A DNA stretch of 64,000 nucleotides from Dehalococcoidia bacterium (GTDB lineage: Bacteria > Chloroflexota > Dehalococcoidia > Lucifugimonadales > Lucifugimonadaceae), in assembly GCA_022824185.1 (NCBI GenBank), contig JAJEAU010000002.1, positions 62,001-126,000 of the forward strand. Reading direction: 5' to 3'. Under the pieces are notes generated by a model that was not told where the DNA came from, searched no databases, and saw only the letters and a list, made by a program, of their open reading frames with translations. Positions 24,857 through 33,472 of this stretch are shown here, piece after piece. Position numbers and translations under genes: made by a program. Numbering within the stretch: the stretch's first letter is position 1; the number at the start of each line of letters is the position of its first letter.

Positions 24857-25300
24857 TCAAAACCCCTCCCACCCCGGCAACCCCGCCGACTGACGCACCC
24901 ACTCCGACATCTGCTCCTCATCCAGACCATCTTCCGGGATGTTCACCCACCGCTCCTCCGGATTCTTGCCCACCAACGGCGGCAGAGGGTCTAACGATCC
25001 GCCGTTCATAAACGTCACCTTTACGTGGCGGGTGAAGACGTGCATGCTGGCGAACCAGCCCATGCCCTCGACGCCGTAAAAGGGGGAGTTCCACCGCACC
25101 GCCTTCTTCACGCCGGGCACCTCCCGTACGATCAACTCATCCAACCGTCGCCCAATGTCTTGCTTCCACTCCGGCATCGCCGCGATGTAGGCCTGCACCG
25201 GTCCATCACCATCCCCCTTGGCGATCTGCGGATTTCCACCGCTCAACAGCACCGGCCTTCCCTCAGCCTTCGCCTTTGCCACCCGCTCCTCGAACGTCAT
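24857..25300 (-). CDS. DUF1801-family protein
   Basis: This 147-residue protein has the DUF1801 pattern: VQAYIAAMPEWKQDIGRRLDELI, then VKKAVRWNSPFYGVEGMGWFA and HVFTRHVKVTFMNGGSLDPLP. The family is widespread, with a fold related to frataxin-like or phosphoprotein-binding domains and no firm function. Start at ATG 25300 (MTFEERVAKAKAEG) is preferred to an upstream GTG because the added N-terminal residues are not family-like. Confidence 0.85.
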   Translation of the reverse strand: MTFEERVAKAKAEGRPVLLSGGNPQIAKGDGDGPVQAYIAAMPEWKQDIGRRLDELIVREVPGVKKAVRWNSPFYGVEGMGWFASMHVFTRHVKVTFMNGGSLDPLPPLVGKNPEERWVNIPEDGLDEEQMSEWVRQSAGLPGWEGF

Positions 25301-25480
25301 CTTATTCTCTGATGTCAACGTTGACCTCCTGCCTGTGACCGGTGTGTCGTCGTGGTCTAAAAACACCTTAAAACTCGTCCGAAAATTCCGCTTCGACGGA
25401 TACCCAAACGGGGTTGTGAAAATGCATAATATTCGCCAACCCGAGCCATCTCGCGAATAACCGCAACGGAGGTTCAGGGT

Positions 25481-26536
25481 ATGTCGAATTATCAGAACCT
25501 AAAATTCCGCCTCGACCAAGGCGAAGTAATAGTCCTCGACGGGGCTATCGGCACCGAACTTCAGGCCATGGGCGTGCCCATGCACCCCGCTTCGTGGTGC
25601 GGACCCGGCAACTACACCCACACTGCAACGGTCCGTCAGATGCACCAGCGCTACATCAATGCCGGCGCAGACATCATCACCACCAACACCTTCAACACCC
25701 TGCGGCCCGCGCTCGAGGCTTCCGGATACCCCGACTTGGTCAGAGAGATCAACGTCCTCTCCGTCGAAGCCGCAATCGACGCCCGAGATCGTGCCAACGT
25801 CGAAAGACCGATCTACATCGCCGGCTCCATCTCCTGCCGCATCCCCATCCGTGACCACAAGAACGGAGCCCTCCTCGGCGGCACCGGCTTTGGCTACGGC
25901 GCCAGTTTATCGGCAGAGGAGTTGAGGACATACGTCGACGAACAGGCCGACATCCTCGCCGAGTCCGGCGTCGACTTCTTCATCATGGAAAACATGTGGG
26001 CCGACAACGACTCCCGGCTCATCGCTGCCGAGGCCGCGATTGCCACTGGCTTGCCCGTCTGGATCGGGTTCACTGCATCGGTAGCCGCAGACGGCGCGAC
26101 GGTCAAGATGAACTCCGGCGAAGACCGAAACCACTACACCTCCGGTATGGGAATGCCGATGTTCACCTCGACATGGCGACCCGTCGACTACGACATGACG
26201 CTCAACGCCGGAGTCCGCGAGGCTGTAGCCCTCAACCCTGACGCCATCACCGTCTTCCACAGCAGGATCGACGAAACCACCAAGGCCCTCTCAGCAGCAC
26301 GCGACGAGTGGCCCGGTCTCTTGGTCGCATATCCCGACGCCGGAAGAACGGACTACCTCGAGAAGTGGCAAGACAGCACCCTCGTCAACGAAGTCTCCGC
26401 TAACGAACTCGCCGAGGAAGCGAACACATGGATCGAGATGGGCACCCAAGTCGTCGGCACTTGCTGCGGTTTTGGATCCAGTTACATCGAAACGCTGCGA
26501 AACCGAATTCCTCAAGGGACAGCCGTAGCCGCGTAG
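25481..26536 (+). CDS. Homocysteine S-methyltransferase-family protein
   Basis: This 351-residue TIM-barrel protein is related to betaine-homocysteine methyltransferase and the N-terminal domain of MetH. ILDGAIGTELQ-like VLDGAIGTELQAMG and ITTNTFNT are typical. The zinc site normally uses one Cys in a VNC motif plus a CC pair. Here the CC pair is present (VGTCCGFG), but the expected first Cys region reads ITVFHSRID, so His may replace Cys. By family knowledge it moves a methyl group to homocysteine or a related thiol. It heads a run of three same-strand genes with two amine-type flavoenzymes. Confidence 0.88.
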   Translation: MSNYQNLKFRLDQGEVIVLDGAIGTELQAMGVPMHPASWCGPGNYTHTATVRQMHQRYINAGADIITTNTFNTLRPALEASGYPDLVREINVLSVEAAIDARDRANVERPIYIAGSISCRIPIRDHKNGALLGGTGFGYGASLSAEELRTYVDEQADILAESGVDFFIMENMWADNDSRLIAAEAAIATGLPVWIGFTASVAADGATVKMNSGEDRNHYTSGMGMPMFTSTWRPVDYDMTLNAGVREAVALNPDAITVFHSRIDETTKALSAARDEWPGLLVAYPDAGRTDYLEKWQDSTLVNEVSANELAEEANTWIEMGTQVVGTCCGFGSSYIETLRNRIPQGTAVAA

Positions 26537-26627
26537 CGTAACCTGATCGCAGTCGATACAGGTCCGCCGCGCCGGATTTCCGCCGATTAACAACGGAGGC
26601 CGCGGCATCTCACAGGAGCGACCTCGC

Positions 26628-28154
26628 ATGGAATCCAGACCACTCGTCGTGGTGGGAGCAGGAGCGGCAGGCACCGCCGCCGCCATCGAAGCGGCACGGG
26701 CAGGTGCGCACGTCACACTGGTCGACGAAAACCCGATCCCAACCTCCATCGTCGCCCTAAACGTCCCGCAACTCTTCGGACAGCGTTTCTCGGACGAACT
26801 AAACGATTCGCAGCTCATGACGGATTGCGTAACCGCGTCCAACCAACGCCTAGTCGAAGCCGAAGAGGCCGGTGTAGACATCCAACTGGGCACCTGCGTC
26901 TGGGGTGCCTTCAACAACACCGAAACCAGCCGCCTCCTCGACGGCCCGCAGATCGGGCTGTCCAACTATCGCCGCTCATGGATGGTCAAGTTCGACCGCC
27001 TAATCGTCGCAACCGGTACCCGAGACCTCTCCATCGGATTCTCCGGATGGCACCTCAACGGAACGATCGGAGCAAACGGAGTTCATTCCCTAATCACCCG
27101 TTACCGAGCCCTAACCGCCCGTCGGATGGTAATCATCGGCTCCGGCAACCTGGCACTGAACACGGCCAAGATGGCATTGGATCACGGCATCGACGTACCC
27201 GCAATCGTCGAAGTCTCACCAACCTTGCAGGGCGACGCGTCCCTCGCCACCGACCTCCAAAACCGAGGCACAGACATCTACACATCCCACACCATCAGTA
27301 GGGCGTACGGCAGAGACGGCGAAATCGAGTCCGTGACTATCGTCGAGATCGATGACCACGCCCGACCAATCACCGGCACCGAAAAAACGATCACCGCCGA
27401 CACCGTTTGCCTAGCCATAGGCTTAACCCCAAACGTCGAGTTGTTGAGCCTCCTCGGCTGCGATCTCTCCTTCAACGCCGACCTCGGCGGCCACATCCCG
27501 ATTCACGATGATGCCATGAGCACAAGCATCGAAAACGTCCTCGTAGCCGGTGACGCCGCGGGCGTCCACGATGCAATGGCCCTCGATCCCGAAATCGCCC
27601 GCAACCAGGGACGTATTGCAGGCCTTACAGCCGCTGCATCCTTACGGACAATCACTGACGCTGAAGCCGAGTCGCGCATCTCCGACATCCCAACCATTCC
27701 ATTTGCCCCGAGCGATACCCAAAACCTTCGGCAAAAATGGTTCGACTCGTTCGCCAACGCAGGCGGACACAACATCTACGTATGCCCATGCGAGGAGGTC
27801 ACACGCGCCGACATCGTCGGAATCCATCCTCCGCGCTACCTCGAATGGCGTTCCAACCAGATGGACGGTCGATCCCTCCAAACTCAACTCCAAGACAACC
27901 CCGTCAATCCCAACCAGATCAAACGTCTGACCAGAGCCGGAACCGGTACCTGCCAGGGACGCCACTGCCGCGAGCAAGTCGCCCTCCTCCTGGCCGAAGA
28001 ATCGAAAACCGACGTCTCACAAATCCCTCTCTCAACCTACCGTCCGCCAGTTCGACCTCTCCCCCTTAGCGTCCTCTGGCCAGAAGACGAATCTGAAGAA
28101 ATCCGCAACCAGTGGCCGAAATGGTTCCACCCACCCGGGAAGGTGCTGGGATAG
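26628..28154 (+). CDS. FAD/NAD(P)-binding oxidoreductase with BFD-like 2Fe-2S domain (HcnB/opine-oxidase A type)
   Basis: This 508-residue protein has an N-terminal FAD fold (VVVGAGAAGTAAAIEAARAG), a central NAD(P)-type fold (RRMVIIGSGNLALNTAKMA) and ENVLVAGDAAGVHDAMA for the second FAD contact. The C-terminal part has four cysteines in CPCEE and CQGRHC, the BFD-like iron-sulfur site. This arrangement is found in the A subunits of opine, octopine and nopaline oxidases and in HcnB. Such proteins work with a DAO-type partner, which follows directly. The likely job is oxidation of an N-substituted amino acid. Confidence 0.87.
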   Translation: MESRPLVVVGAGAAGTAAAIEAARAGAHVTLVDENPIPTSIVALNVPQLFGQRFSDELNDSQLMTDCVTASNQRLVEAEEAGVDIQLGTCVWGAFNNTETSRLLDGPQIGLSNYRRSWMVKFDRLIVATGTRDLSIGFSGWHLNGTIGANGVHSLITRYRALTARRMVIIGSGNLALNTAKMALDHGIDVPAIVEVSPTLQGDASLATDLQNRGTDIYTSHTISRAYGRDGEIESVTIVEIDDHARPITGTEKTITADTVCLAIGLTPNVELLSLLGCDLSFNADLGGHIPIHDDAMSTSIENVLVAGDAAGVHDAMALDPEIARNQGRIAGLTAAASLRTITDAEAESRISDIPTIPFAPSDTQNLRQKWFDSFANAGGHNIYVCPCEEVTRADIVGIHPPRYLEWRSNQMDGRSLQTQLQDNPVNPNQIKRLTRAGTGTCQGRHCREQVALLLAEESKTDVSQIPLSTYRPPVRPLPLSVLWPEDESEEIRNQWPKWFHPPGKVLG

Positions 28155-28162
28155 AAACAGCT

Positions 28163-29320
28163 ATGCCGCCGATCACCGCAGACATAGCCATAATTGGCGC
28201 CGGAGTCTCAGGTCTAGCGTCCGCCTACTACCTCGCCAAGGCCGGACTAGACGTCGTAGTCGTCGACAAGGGACTCGCAGGCGGCGAAGCGTCCGGTCGC
28301 AACGGTGGGATGATCGGCGAGCGCACCGACGATCCGCCCGTGATCCCGATCGCAGTCGAATCGATAAATCTCTGGAAAACCCTCGAGCAAGAACTTGGCT
28401 ATCCCACCGAATTCACCCATCAAGGCCGAATCCAAGTCGCTGTCACCGAAGAGGAGATGAACGACCTCTTCACAGAACGGGATGTGGCGTCGCGCCAGGG
28501 AATCACGATGGAACTCATCGACCCAGAACACGTTCAAGACCTCATTCCCGGAATCTCCCCACGGGTCCTCGGCGGCGCATTCTTCCCCAACGGCGGACAC
28601 GCCAACCCCCAACGATCCGTCCAGGCTTTCGCTTGGGCGTTCCAAGACTTAGGAGGCAGGCTCTACCAGAACACCGCGGTAACCGGATTCAAACTCGGCA
28701 ACGGACGCGTCGCTGCGGTCGAAACCACCGCCGGCGACATCGCGGCTGACATGGTCATTAGTGCGGCAGGTCCCCAGACCGCGATCCTAGCCGAGATGGT
28801 CGGCGTCCACGTCCCGGTCGCTCCTGCAAGAGTCGAGATCCTCGCAACCGCTCCTATCGAACCACTCTTCGACATCGCTCTCGTAGGCAACGGACTATAC
28901 GGTCGCCAAGCCGTCAGGGGAAACCTCCTCTTCGGTGGAGGACCTCACGAATGGGCCGATGTGGACCTCACCTCCGACCCAAACAAAACCAACACCCCTC
29001 TAATCATAAACATCGGGAGACGGCTGGCCGAGATCCTGCCCGCGGTTGCAGATGTCCCGATGCTCCGAACCTGGGCCGGCATCGTCGAACAGGCACCCGA
29101 CTACATCCCCATCATCGACTTCCTCCCTGATCCAAGTAACTATCTCGTAGTCACCGCCTCAGCACACGGTTTCGGAATCTGCCCTGCCACCGGAAAAGCC
29201 GTCAGCGAACTGATCCTGAACGGCGAATCCAGCATCGACATCTCCGCATTCACCCTCTCTCGATTCTCTGACATCAAGTCAGATTGGCGACAACAAAGAG
29301 GTTGGGTACCCGCCGCCTGA
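28163..29320 (+). CDS. DAO-type FAD-dependent oxidoreductase (HcnC/opine-oxidase B type)
   Basis: This 385-residue protein has IAIIGAGVSGLASAYYLAKAG for FAD binding, GEASGRNGGMIGERTDD for the covalent or contact loop, and WAGIVEQAPDYIPIIDF with SAHGFGICPATGKAVSEL at the C-terminus, as in sarcosine and glycine oxidases. It starts at ATG 28163, eight bases after the partner's stop. A GTG at 28112 would overlap the partner. Together with the BFD-type subunit it probably oxidises an N-alkylated amino acid. The upstream methyltransferase homologue suggests that a methyl group is recovered. Confidence 0.9.
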   Translation: MPPITADIAIIGAGVSGLASAYYLAKAGLDVVVVDKGLAGGEASGRNGGMIGERTDDPPVIPIAVESINLWKTLEQELGYPTEFTHQGRIQVAVTEEEMNDLFTERDVASRQGITMELIDPEHVQDLIPGISPRVLGGAFFPNGGHANPQRSVQAFAWAFQDLGGRLYQNTAVTGFKLGNGRVAAVETTAGDIAADMVISAAGPQTAILAEMVGVHVPVAPARVEILATAPIEPLFDIALVGNGLYGRQAVRGNLLFGGGPHEWADVDLTSDPNKTNTPLIINIGRRLAEILPAVADVPMLRTWAGIVEQAPDYIPIIDFLPDPSNYLVVTASAHGFGICPATGKAVSELILNGESSIDISAFTLSRFSDIKSDWRQQRGWVPAA

Positions 29321-29652
29321 ACTCCGGGGTCGCCAGGAGCGAACGATAGCCGCGACACCACTGAATACCAACCACACGTGGAGGACTCCCAACCCGCAAA
29401 CATCCACACCCGAATAAAGAACTCGACGGGCGTAAGCAGGAGACCCTCGTGCAGCAGCCCCAGCATGCTCCCGCCCAAGAGCGTGACCAGCGCGTCGCAG
29501 GGGCCGCTGCGGTAGTGGAATCCGAGGTCAGTCTCGGGGAGGAACTGCTCATCGCTGCAAACATCGCGTCCCACTCCGGTTCTGTAAACTGGGGATCGTT
29601 GGTAAGCCCTTTGCTGTGAGGGGCCGGCGCCACCAGGGAAGGAGGTCCAGCC
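29321..29652. other. 332-bp intergenic region with a possible decayed minus-strand gene
   Basis: No plus-strand gene is supported. On the minus strand, about 29340-29580 reads protein-like text including FHYRSGPCDALVTLLGG and LLLTPVEFFIRVWMFAGW, which looks like a membrane helix pair. It runs into stretches with no family look and overlaps neighbouring coding sequence, so it is at best a fragment. GGAGG for the next gene lies at 29641-29645. Confidence 0.35.
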
Positions 29653-30801
29653 ATGGTCGAGTGGCTTGGAATTGAGCACCTTTTCGAGCTTTCCACGGGA
29701 GATAAGGTCGCCGCCTTCTTCGCCCCCCTCGTAATCTTCATCGCCCTCTCGGCCCTGGCGGTGCTCCTGCCAGGCAAGTGGGTCCTCGGGTACGCCACCG
29801 ACGAGAAGACCGGCAAGCCCCGCAGGTACCGGCTCAACGGCCTCATCGTCTTCCTCATCGCCAACCTGGTCTGGGGCTTCGAGCTCATCCCCGGACTGGA
29901 GCGCGATTGGTTCTACCGCACTTCGCTCTACGCAGTCGCCGGAGGCACCGTCTTCGCAGCGCTCTTCACGGCCATCGCCGTCTTCACCCAGCAGAAGATC
30001 GGTGACCGCAACCCCTTTGTCGACTTCTACGTCGGCCGCGTCCAGGAGATCCGCTTCTTTAACGACCGCCTCGACCTCAAGATGACTTTTTACGTCGTCG
30101 GCAGCACGATGCTCGGCATCAATGCCATGTCGGGCGCGGCCTGGCACTACGAGCAGTTCAGCCCCACCAACGAAGTCAACCCCGGCGTCTTCGTCTATGC
30201 CGGCATCTACACCTTCTATGTATTTGACGACCACATCTTCGAGCGTGTCCGGCTCTACACCTACGACCTCCTCCACGAGCGGATGGGCTTCAAGATGTTC
30301 TGGGGCGACAACATCGCGTACGGCTGGCTCTACATCGTTCCCCTGTGGGGCATGGCCGCCTACCCCAACCCCGGCTTCTCGACCGCTTGGACCTACGTCT
30401 GGATCATCGGCACCCCCGCCCTGTTCCTAGTCGGATGGGCCATAGCACGCGGCGCCAACATCCAGAAGTACACCTTCAAGCGCTGGCCCGAACGCAAGTT
30501 CCTCGGGATCATCGAGCCCCGCTACATCGAGGCTGGCGACCGCAAGATCCTAACCAGCGGTTTCTGGGGCGTCGCCCGCCACTTCAACTACATGGGCGAG
30601 TTCCTCTTCGCCGTGGCAATAGGCCTCTCCTTCGGATATTTCGGCGTCGCCTGGTCGTGGCTCTACCTGGCCTTCGTTCTCTGGTTGTTCATCACACGCC
30701 AGCGGGATGACGACGCGGCCTGCGCCGAGAAATACGGCCAGGAGAAGTGGGCCGAGTACCAAGAGAAGGTGCCATACCGCATCATCCCCGGCATCTATTG
30801 A
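29653..30801 (+). CDS. ERG4/ERG24-family sterol reductase homologue
   Basis: This 382-residue membrane protein has about eight hydrophobic segments. The C-terminal half carries the family signature: GFWGVARHFNYMGEF, then RQRDDDAACAEKYGQEKW with a final VPYRIIPGIY. These match the NADPH-binding end of delta-14, delta-24(28) and delta-7 sterol reductases. Related ICMT-fold methyltransferases lack the conserved RDD...KYG...IPGIY end. GGAGG seven bases before ATG 29653 supports the start. Which double bond it reduces cannot be predicted. A sterol methyltransferase homologue lies about 7 kb upstream. Confidence 0.85.
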   Translation: MVEWLGIEHLFELSTGDKVAAFFAPLVIFIALSALAVLLPGKWVLGYATDEKTGKPRRYRLNGLIVFLIANLVWGFELIPGLERDWFYRTSLYAVAGGTVFAALFTAIAVFTQQKIGDRNPFVDFYVGRVQEIRFFNDRLDLKMTFYVVGSTMLGINAMSGAAWHYEQFSPTNEVNPGVFVYAGIYTFYVFDDHIFERVRLYTYDLLHERMGFKMFWGDNIAYGWLYIVPLWGMAAYPNPGFSTAWTYVWIIGTPALFLVGWAIARGANIQKYTFKRWPERKFLGIIEPRYIEAGDRKILTSGFWGVARHFNYMGEFLFAVAIGLSFGYFGVAWSWLYLAFVLWLFITRQRDDDAACAEKYGQEKWAEYQEKVPYRIIPGIY

Positions 30802-30917
30802 TGCTGGTGAAGACTGCGCCCGTGTTCCGGGATATTCCGTTTTTGCACACGTCAGCAGCGGCTGGAGATCGGCGGAGACGCGGCTCGGTCGAGCCGAGTA
30901 ATGAGTACGAAACGTGC

Positions 30918-30993
<76 letters not shown>

Positions 30994-31186
30994 ACAGAAA
31001 AACCCATCCCGCCAAACGCAACTGCCACGATCCTCTATTCTAAACCAGTTCCCCCTCAACCAAGAACCAACACCACAATCCACCCGCATCCGCAAGTCAA
31101 CCCCGACTCTTCCCGAAGACAGAAGGACACGCCGCCATCGTTAAAATCAATCGTCATACCTCGCACCAGACCACTACAGGCTCACC

Positions 31187-32329
31187 ATGAAAATCACCAA
31201 AGTAACCCCGCTCATGCTCGACCGGTATCTGCTCGTCGAGATCGAAACCGACGCCGGCATCTCCGGCATCGGCGAATCGGGAGCATGGGGGTTCCTCGAA
31301 GCATCGGAATCCGCGATCGAAAAGTTCGGACGCTACCTCGTCGGCGAAGATCCACTTCGAATCGAGCATCACTGGCAGTACATGTACCGCTTCTCCCACT
31401 TCCGGGGAGCCGCGATCATGGGTGCCCTCTCCGCGATTGACATCGCCCTTTGGGACATCATGGGCAAACATTTCGACGCCCCCGTCCACCAGCTCCTCGG
31501 AGGAAAAGTCCGGGACCGCGCCCGCGTCTACTACCACGTCTACGGTGACACCACCGAACGCCTCGTCAACGGTATCGCCGAGGCCAAGGACATGGGCTTC
31601 ACGGCCGTCGGACACCTCACGCCATTCCTCGATGAAGATCGTGACGTCCCTTACTTCAAGACCCACGCCGAGAAGATTCGCGACGCCATCGAGACCGTAC
31701 GACGCTACCGCGAGACCGTCGGCGACTCGGTCGATCTCTGCATCGAGATCCACCGACGGCTCACCCCGGCTGAGGCCGTCCAGCTAGGCCTCGGCATCGA
31801 AGAGTTCCATCCCTACTTCTACGAAGATCCGGTAACGCCCGACAACTTCGACGAGATGGCATACGTCGCCGACAAGATCAACATCCCCATCGCAACCGGC
31901 GAACGCTACTCATCGCTGTGGGAGTTCCAGATGGCCCTCGCCCGGTGCGCAGTCCAATACGTGCGCCCGGACGTATGTCTAGTAGGAGGGATAACCGGAG
32001 CTAGAAAGATAGCAGCATTGGCAGAAGCACACCACGTCGGCGTCGTGCCGCACAACCCACTCTCACCGGTCAGCACCGCGGCCTGCCTCCAGATCGCCGC
32101 GACGGCACCCAACTTCGCCCTCCAGGAATACCCGATCGGCGAAGATGTCCCGCCCAAGTCCGACATGGTCGAAGGCACCCCCCAGCACGACGGCAACGGC
32201 TACCTCATAATCTCCGACGATCCGGGCATCGGCATCGAACTCAAACCCGATGCCATCGAGAAATGCCCACCGACGCCGCGCGAAGTCGAAACACGTCTCC
32301 ACTTCGACGGTTCGGTGATCGACCAGTAA
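31187..32329 (+). CDS. Enolase-superfamily mandelate racemase/sugar-acid dehydratase-like enzyme (1)
   Basis: This 380-residue protein has the usual capping domain (residues 1-120) and barrel. Metal ligands appear as E187 in CIEIHRR, Glu in YFYEDP and Glu in IATGERY. VVPHNPLSPV supplies the catalytic His typical of galactonate/mannonate-dehydratase-like members. By family knowledge it abstracts the proton alpha to a carboxylate and usually eliminates water from a sugar acid. The substrate is not deducible. A second, only moderately similar paralogue lies at 42079. Confidence 0.92.
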   Translation: MKITKVTPLMLDRYLLVEIETDAGISGIGESGAWGFLEASESAIEKFGRYLVGEDPLRIEHHWQYMYRFSHFRGAAIMGALSAIDIALWDIMGKHFDAPVHQLLGGKVRDRARVYYHVYGDTTERLVNGIAEAKDMGFTAVGHLTPFLDEDRDVPYFKTHAEKIRDAIETVRRYRETVGDSVDLCIEIHRRLTPAEAVQLGLGIEEFHPYFYEDPVTPDNFDEMAYVADKINIPIATGERYSSLWEFQMALARCAVQYVRPDVCLVGGITGARKIAALAEAHHVGVVPHNPLSPVSTAACLQIAATAPNFALQEYPIGEDVPPKSDMVEGTPQHDGNGYLIISDDPGIGIELKPDAIEKCPPTPREVETRLHFDGSVIDQ

Positions 32330-32460
32330 CGCCCGTTTTGAAACACCTCGGAAACTGACCGCCATCAAAGTCAAAACCAACCACCAGAGTTTGATATATT
32401 TGCTACACACGGGAGCAGACCATCGGTTCTGAACCCGAATAACGAACGATAACCCACAGA

Positions 32461-32476
32461 AAAGGAGTTCGAAATA
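32461..32476 (+). promoter_or_regulatory. Shine-Dalgarno and AUA start region of infC
   Basis: AAAGGAG at 32461-32467 is followed by a six-base spacer and then ATA at 32474-32476, in frame with conserved IF-3 sequence. Between the upstream in-frame stop (32450-32452) and the conserved residues there is no ATG, GTG, TTG or CTG. The spacing is ideal for ATA to be the start. Confidence 0.75.
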
Positions 32477-33115
32477 CCAAGGAACTATCGCATCAACCAT
32501 CGGATCCGCGCCCCGGAAGTCCTTCTGGTCCAGCGGACGAGCAATGGTGCAACGTCTTCACGAGTGTTGAAGCGTAACGACGCCCTGAGATTCGCACAAG
32601 ACGAAGGGCTCGATTTAGTAGAGGTCGGTCCCGACCAGAACCCGCCGGTTGTCCGAATGATGGACTACGGCAAGTTCAAATTCGACCAGTCCAAACGGGC
32701 CAAGGAAGCCCGAAAGGCATCTAAGGCAACCAGCGAACTCAAGAAAGTGCGCCTTACGCCGAAGATCGCCGAGAACGACATCGAACAGAAGACCAAGCGC
32801 GTCCTCCGCTTCCTACAGGACGGTGCCAAAGTGCAAGTCTTCGTGCGATTCCGAGGTCGCGAACAAGCGCACCCCGAAATCGCCATGGATGTCCTCCGCA
32901 GGGTCGCCAAAGGCGTCGCCGAATACGCCCGCCTTGAGCAGAAACCCATAATGGAAGGCCGTATGCTCAGCATGATGCTCGCCCCGAGGGCCGGCATCAA
33001 ACCCGTCGAGAAACCCGCAGCGCCGGAACGTCGACTCCGAACGCAGCGACATAACGGCACGCAGACGGCGACCACGACAACCGAATCCAGAGAACCAGCA
33101 ACACAGTCGGTCTGA
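32474..33115 (+). CDS. infC: Translation initiation factor IF-3 (probable AUA start)
   Basis: This is a 213-residue protein if it starts at ATA 32474. IF-3 binds the 30S subunit and checks start codons. INHRIRAPEVLLV at the N-terminus lines up with the INEEIRAPEVRLI of other IF-3s and would be lost if the first GTG (32564) were used. GLDLVEV, PVVRMMDYGKFKFDQ and VFVRFRGREQAHPEIA are family motifs. The C-terminal tail after about residue 180 is an extra basic, Thr-rich extension. IF-3 rejects non-AUG starts, and infC genes elsewhere use AUU or similar for feedback control, so the AUA here suggests the same autoregulation. A TATATT at 32395 may be the -10 box. Confidence 0.93.
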   Translation: MPRNYRINHRIRAPEVLLVQRTSNGATSSRVLKRNDALRFAQDEGLDLVEVGPDQNPPVVRMMDYGKFKFDQSKRAKEARKASKATSELKKVRLTPKIAENDIEQKTKRVLRFLQDGAKVQVFVRFRGREQAHPEIAMDVLRRVAKGVAEYARLEQKPIMEGRMLSMMLAPRAGIKPVEKPAAPERRLRTQRHNGTQTATTTTESREPATQSV

Positions 33116-33170
33116 TTTCGGAACCTCGTTCCTCGAAATCCTCAAATCGACTGCATACGCAAAGCGACGA

Positions 33171-33209
33171 CGATACGCGCCCGCTAGCAACCCGCTCGGG
33201 CGCGTATTG
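33171..33209 (+). promoter_or_regulatory. Strong hairpin between infC and rpmI
   Basis: ATACGCGCCCG (33173-33183) and CGGGCGCGTAT (33197-33207) pair perfectly for 11 bp and extend two more pairs outward (one G-T). The stem ends 12 bases before the rpmI ATG, which has no Shine-Dalgarno of its own. It lacks a T-run. It could be a translational operator for L20 or a processing site. Confidence 0.55.
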
Positions 33210-33221
33210 CATAATTGAACA

Positions 33222-33428
33222 ATGCCCAAGCTGAAAACCCATAAAGGCGCGAAAAAGCGATTCCACATCTCCGGCACCGGCAAAGTGCTCCGCACCAAAG
33301 GCCCGAAAAGCCACTTCCGGCGACGGAAATCCAAGCGAATGAAGCGCCTCCTCGGTGGAAAAGTCGGCGTCGACTCGAAGACCATCGTCAAAGACGTCAA
33401 ACAGGCTCTCGTCGGCTCCTCCCGCTAA
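33222..33428 (+). CDS. rpmI: 50S ribosomal protein L35
   Basis: This 68-residue, strongly basic protein is full length for L35. MPKLKTHKGAKKRFHISGTG at the start and FRRRKSKRMKRLLGG in the middle are conserved. It sits in the standard infC-rpmI-rplT order. Its start lacks a clear Shine-Dalgarno and lies just below a strong hairpin, so its translation may depend on that structure. Confidence 0.97.
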   Translation: MPKLKTHKGAKKRFHISGTGKVLRTKGPKSHFRRRKSKRMKRLLGGKVGVDSKTIVKDVKQALVGSSR

Positions 33429-33472
33429 CCGCCGGACATTCCCACCCTCACAACTCACCTCAGAGGTAAACC

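Noticed and set aside
29140-30276. A 378-codon minus-strand frame antisense to the sterol reductase homologue
   Set aside because: Most of it is an acidic antisense shadow of the real gene. Only the part in the intergenic region is kept, as a low-confidence fragment.
32564-33115. infC starting at the GTG at 32564
   Set aside because: It would remove the conserved INHRIRAPEVLLV region, and the AUA at 32474 has an ideal Shine-Dalgarno.
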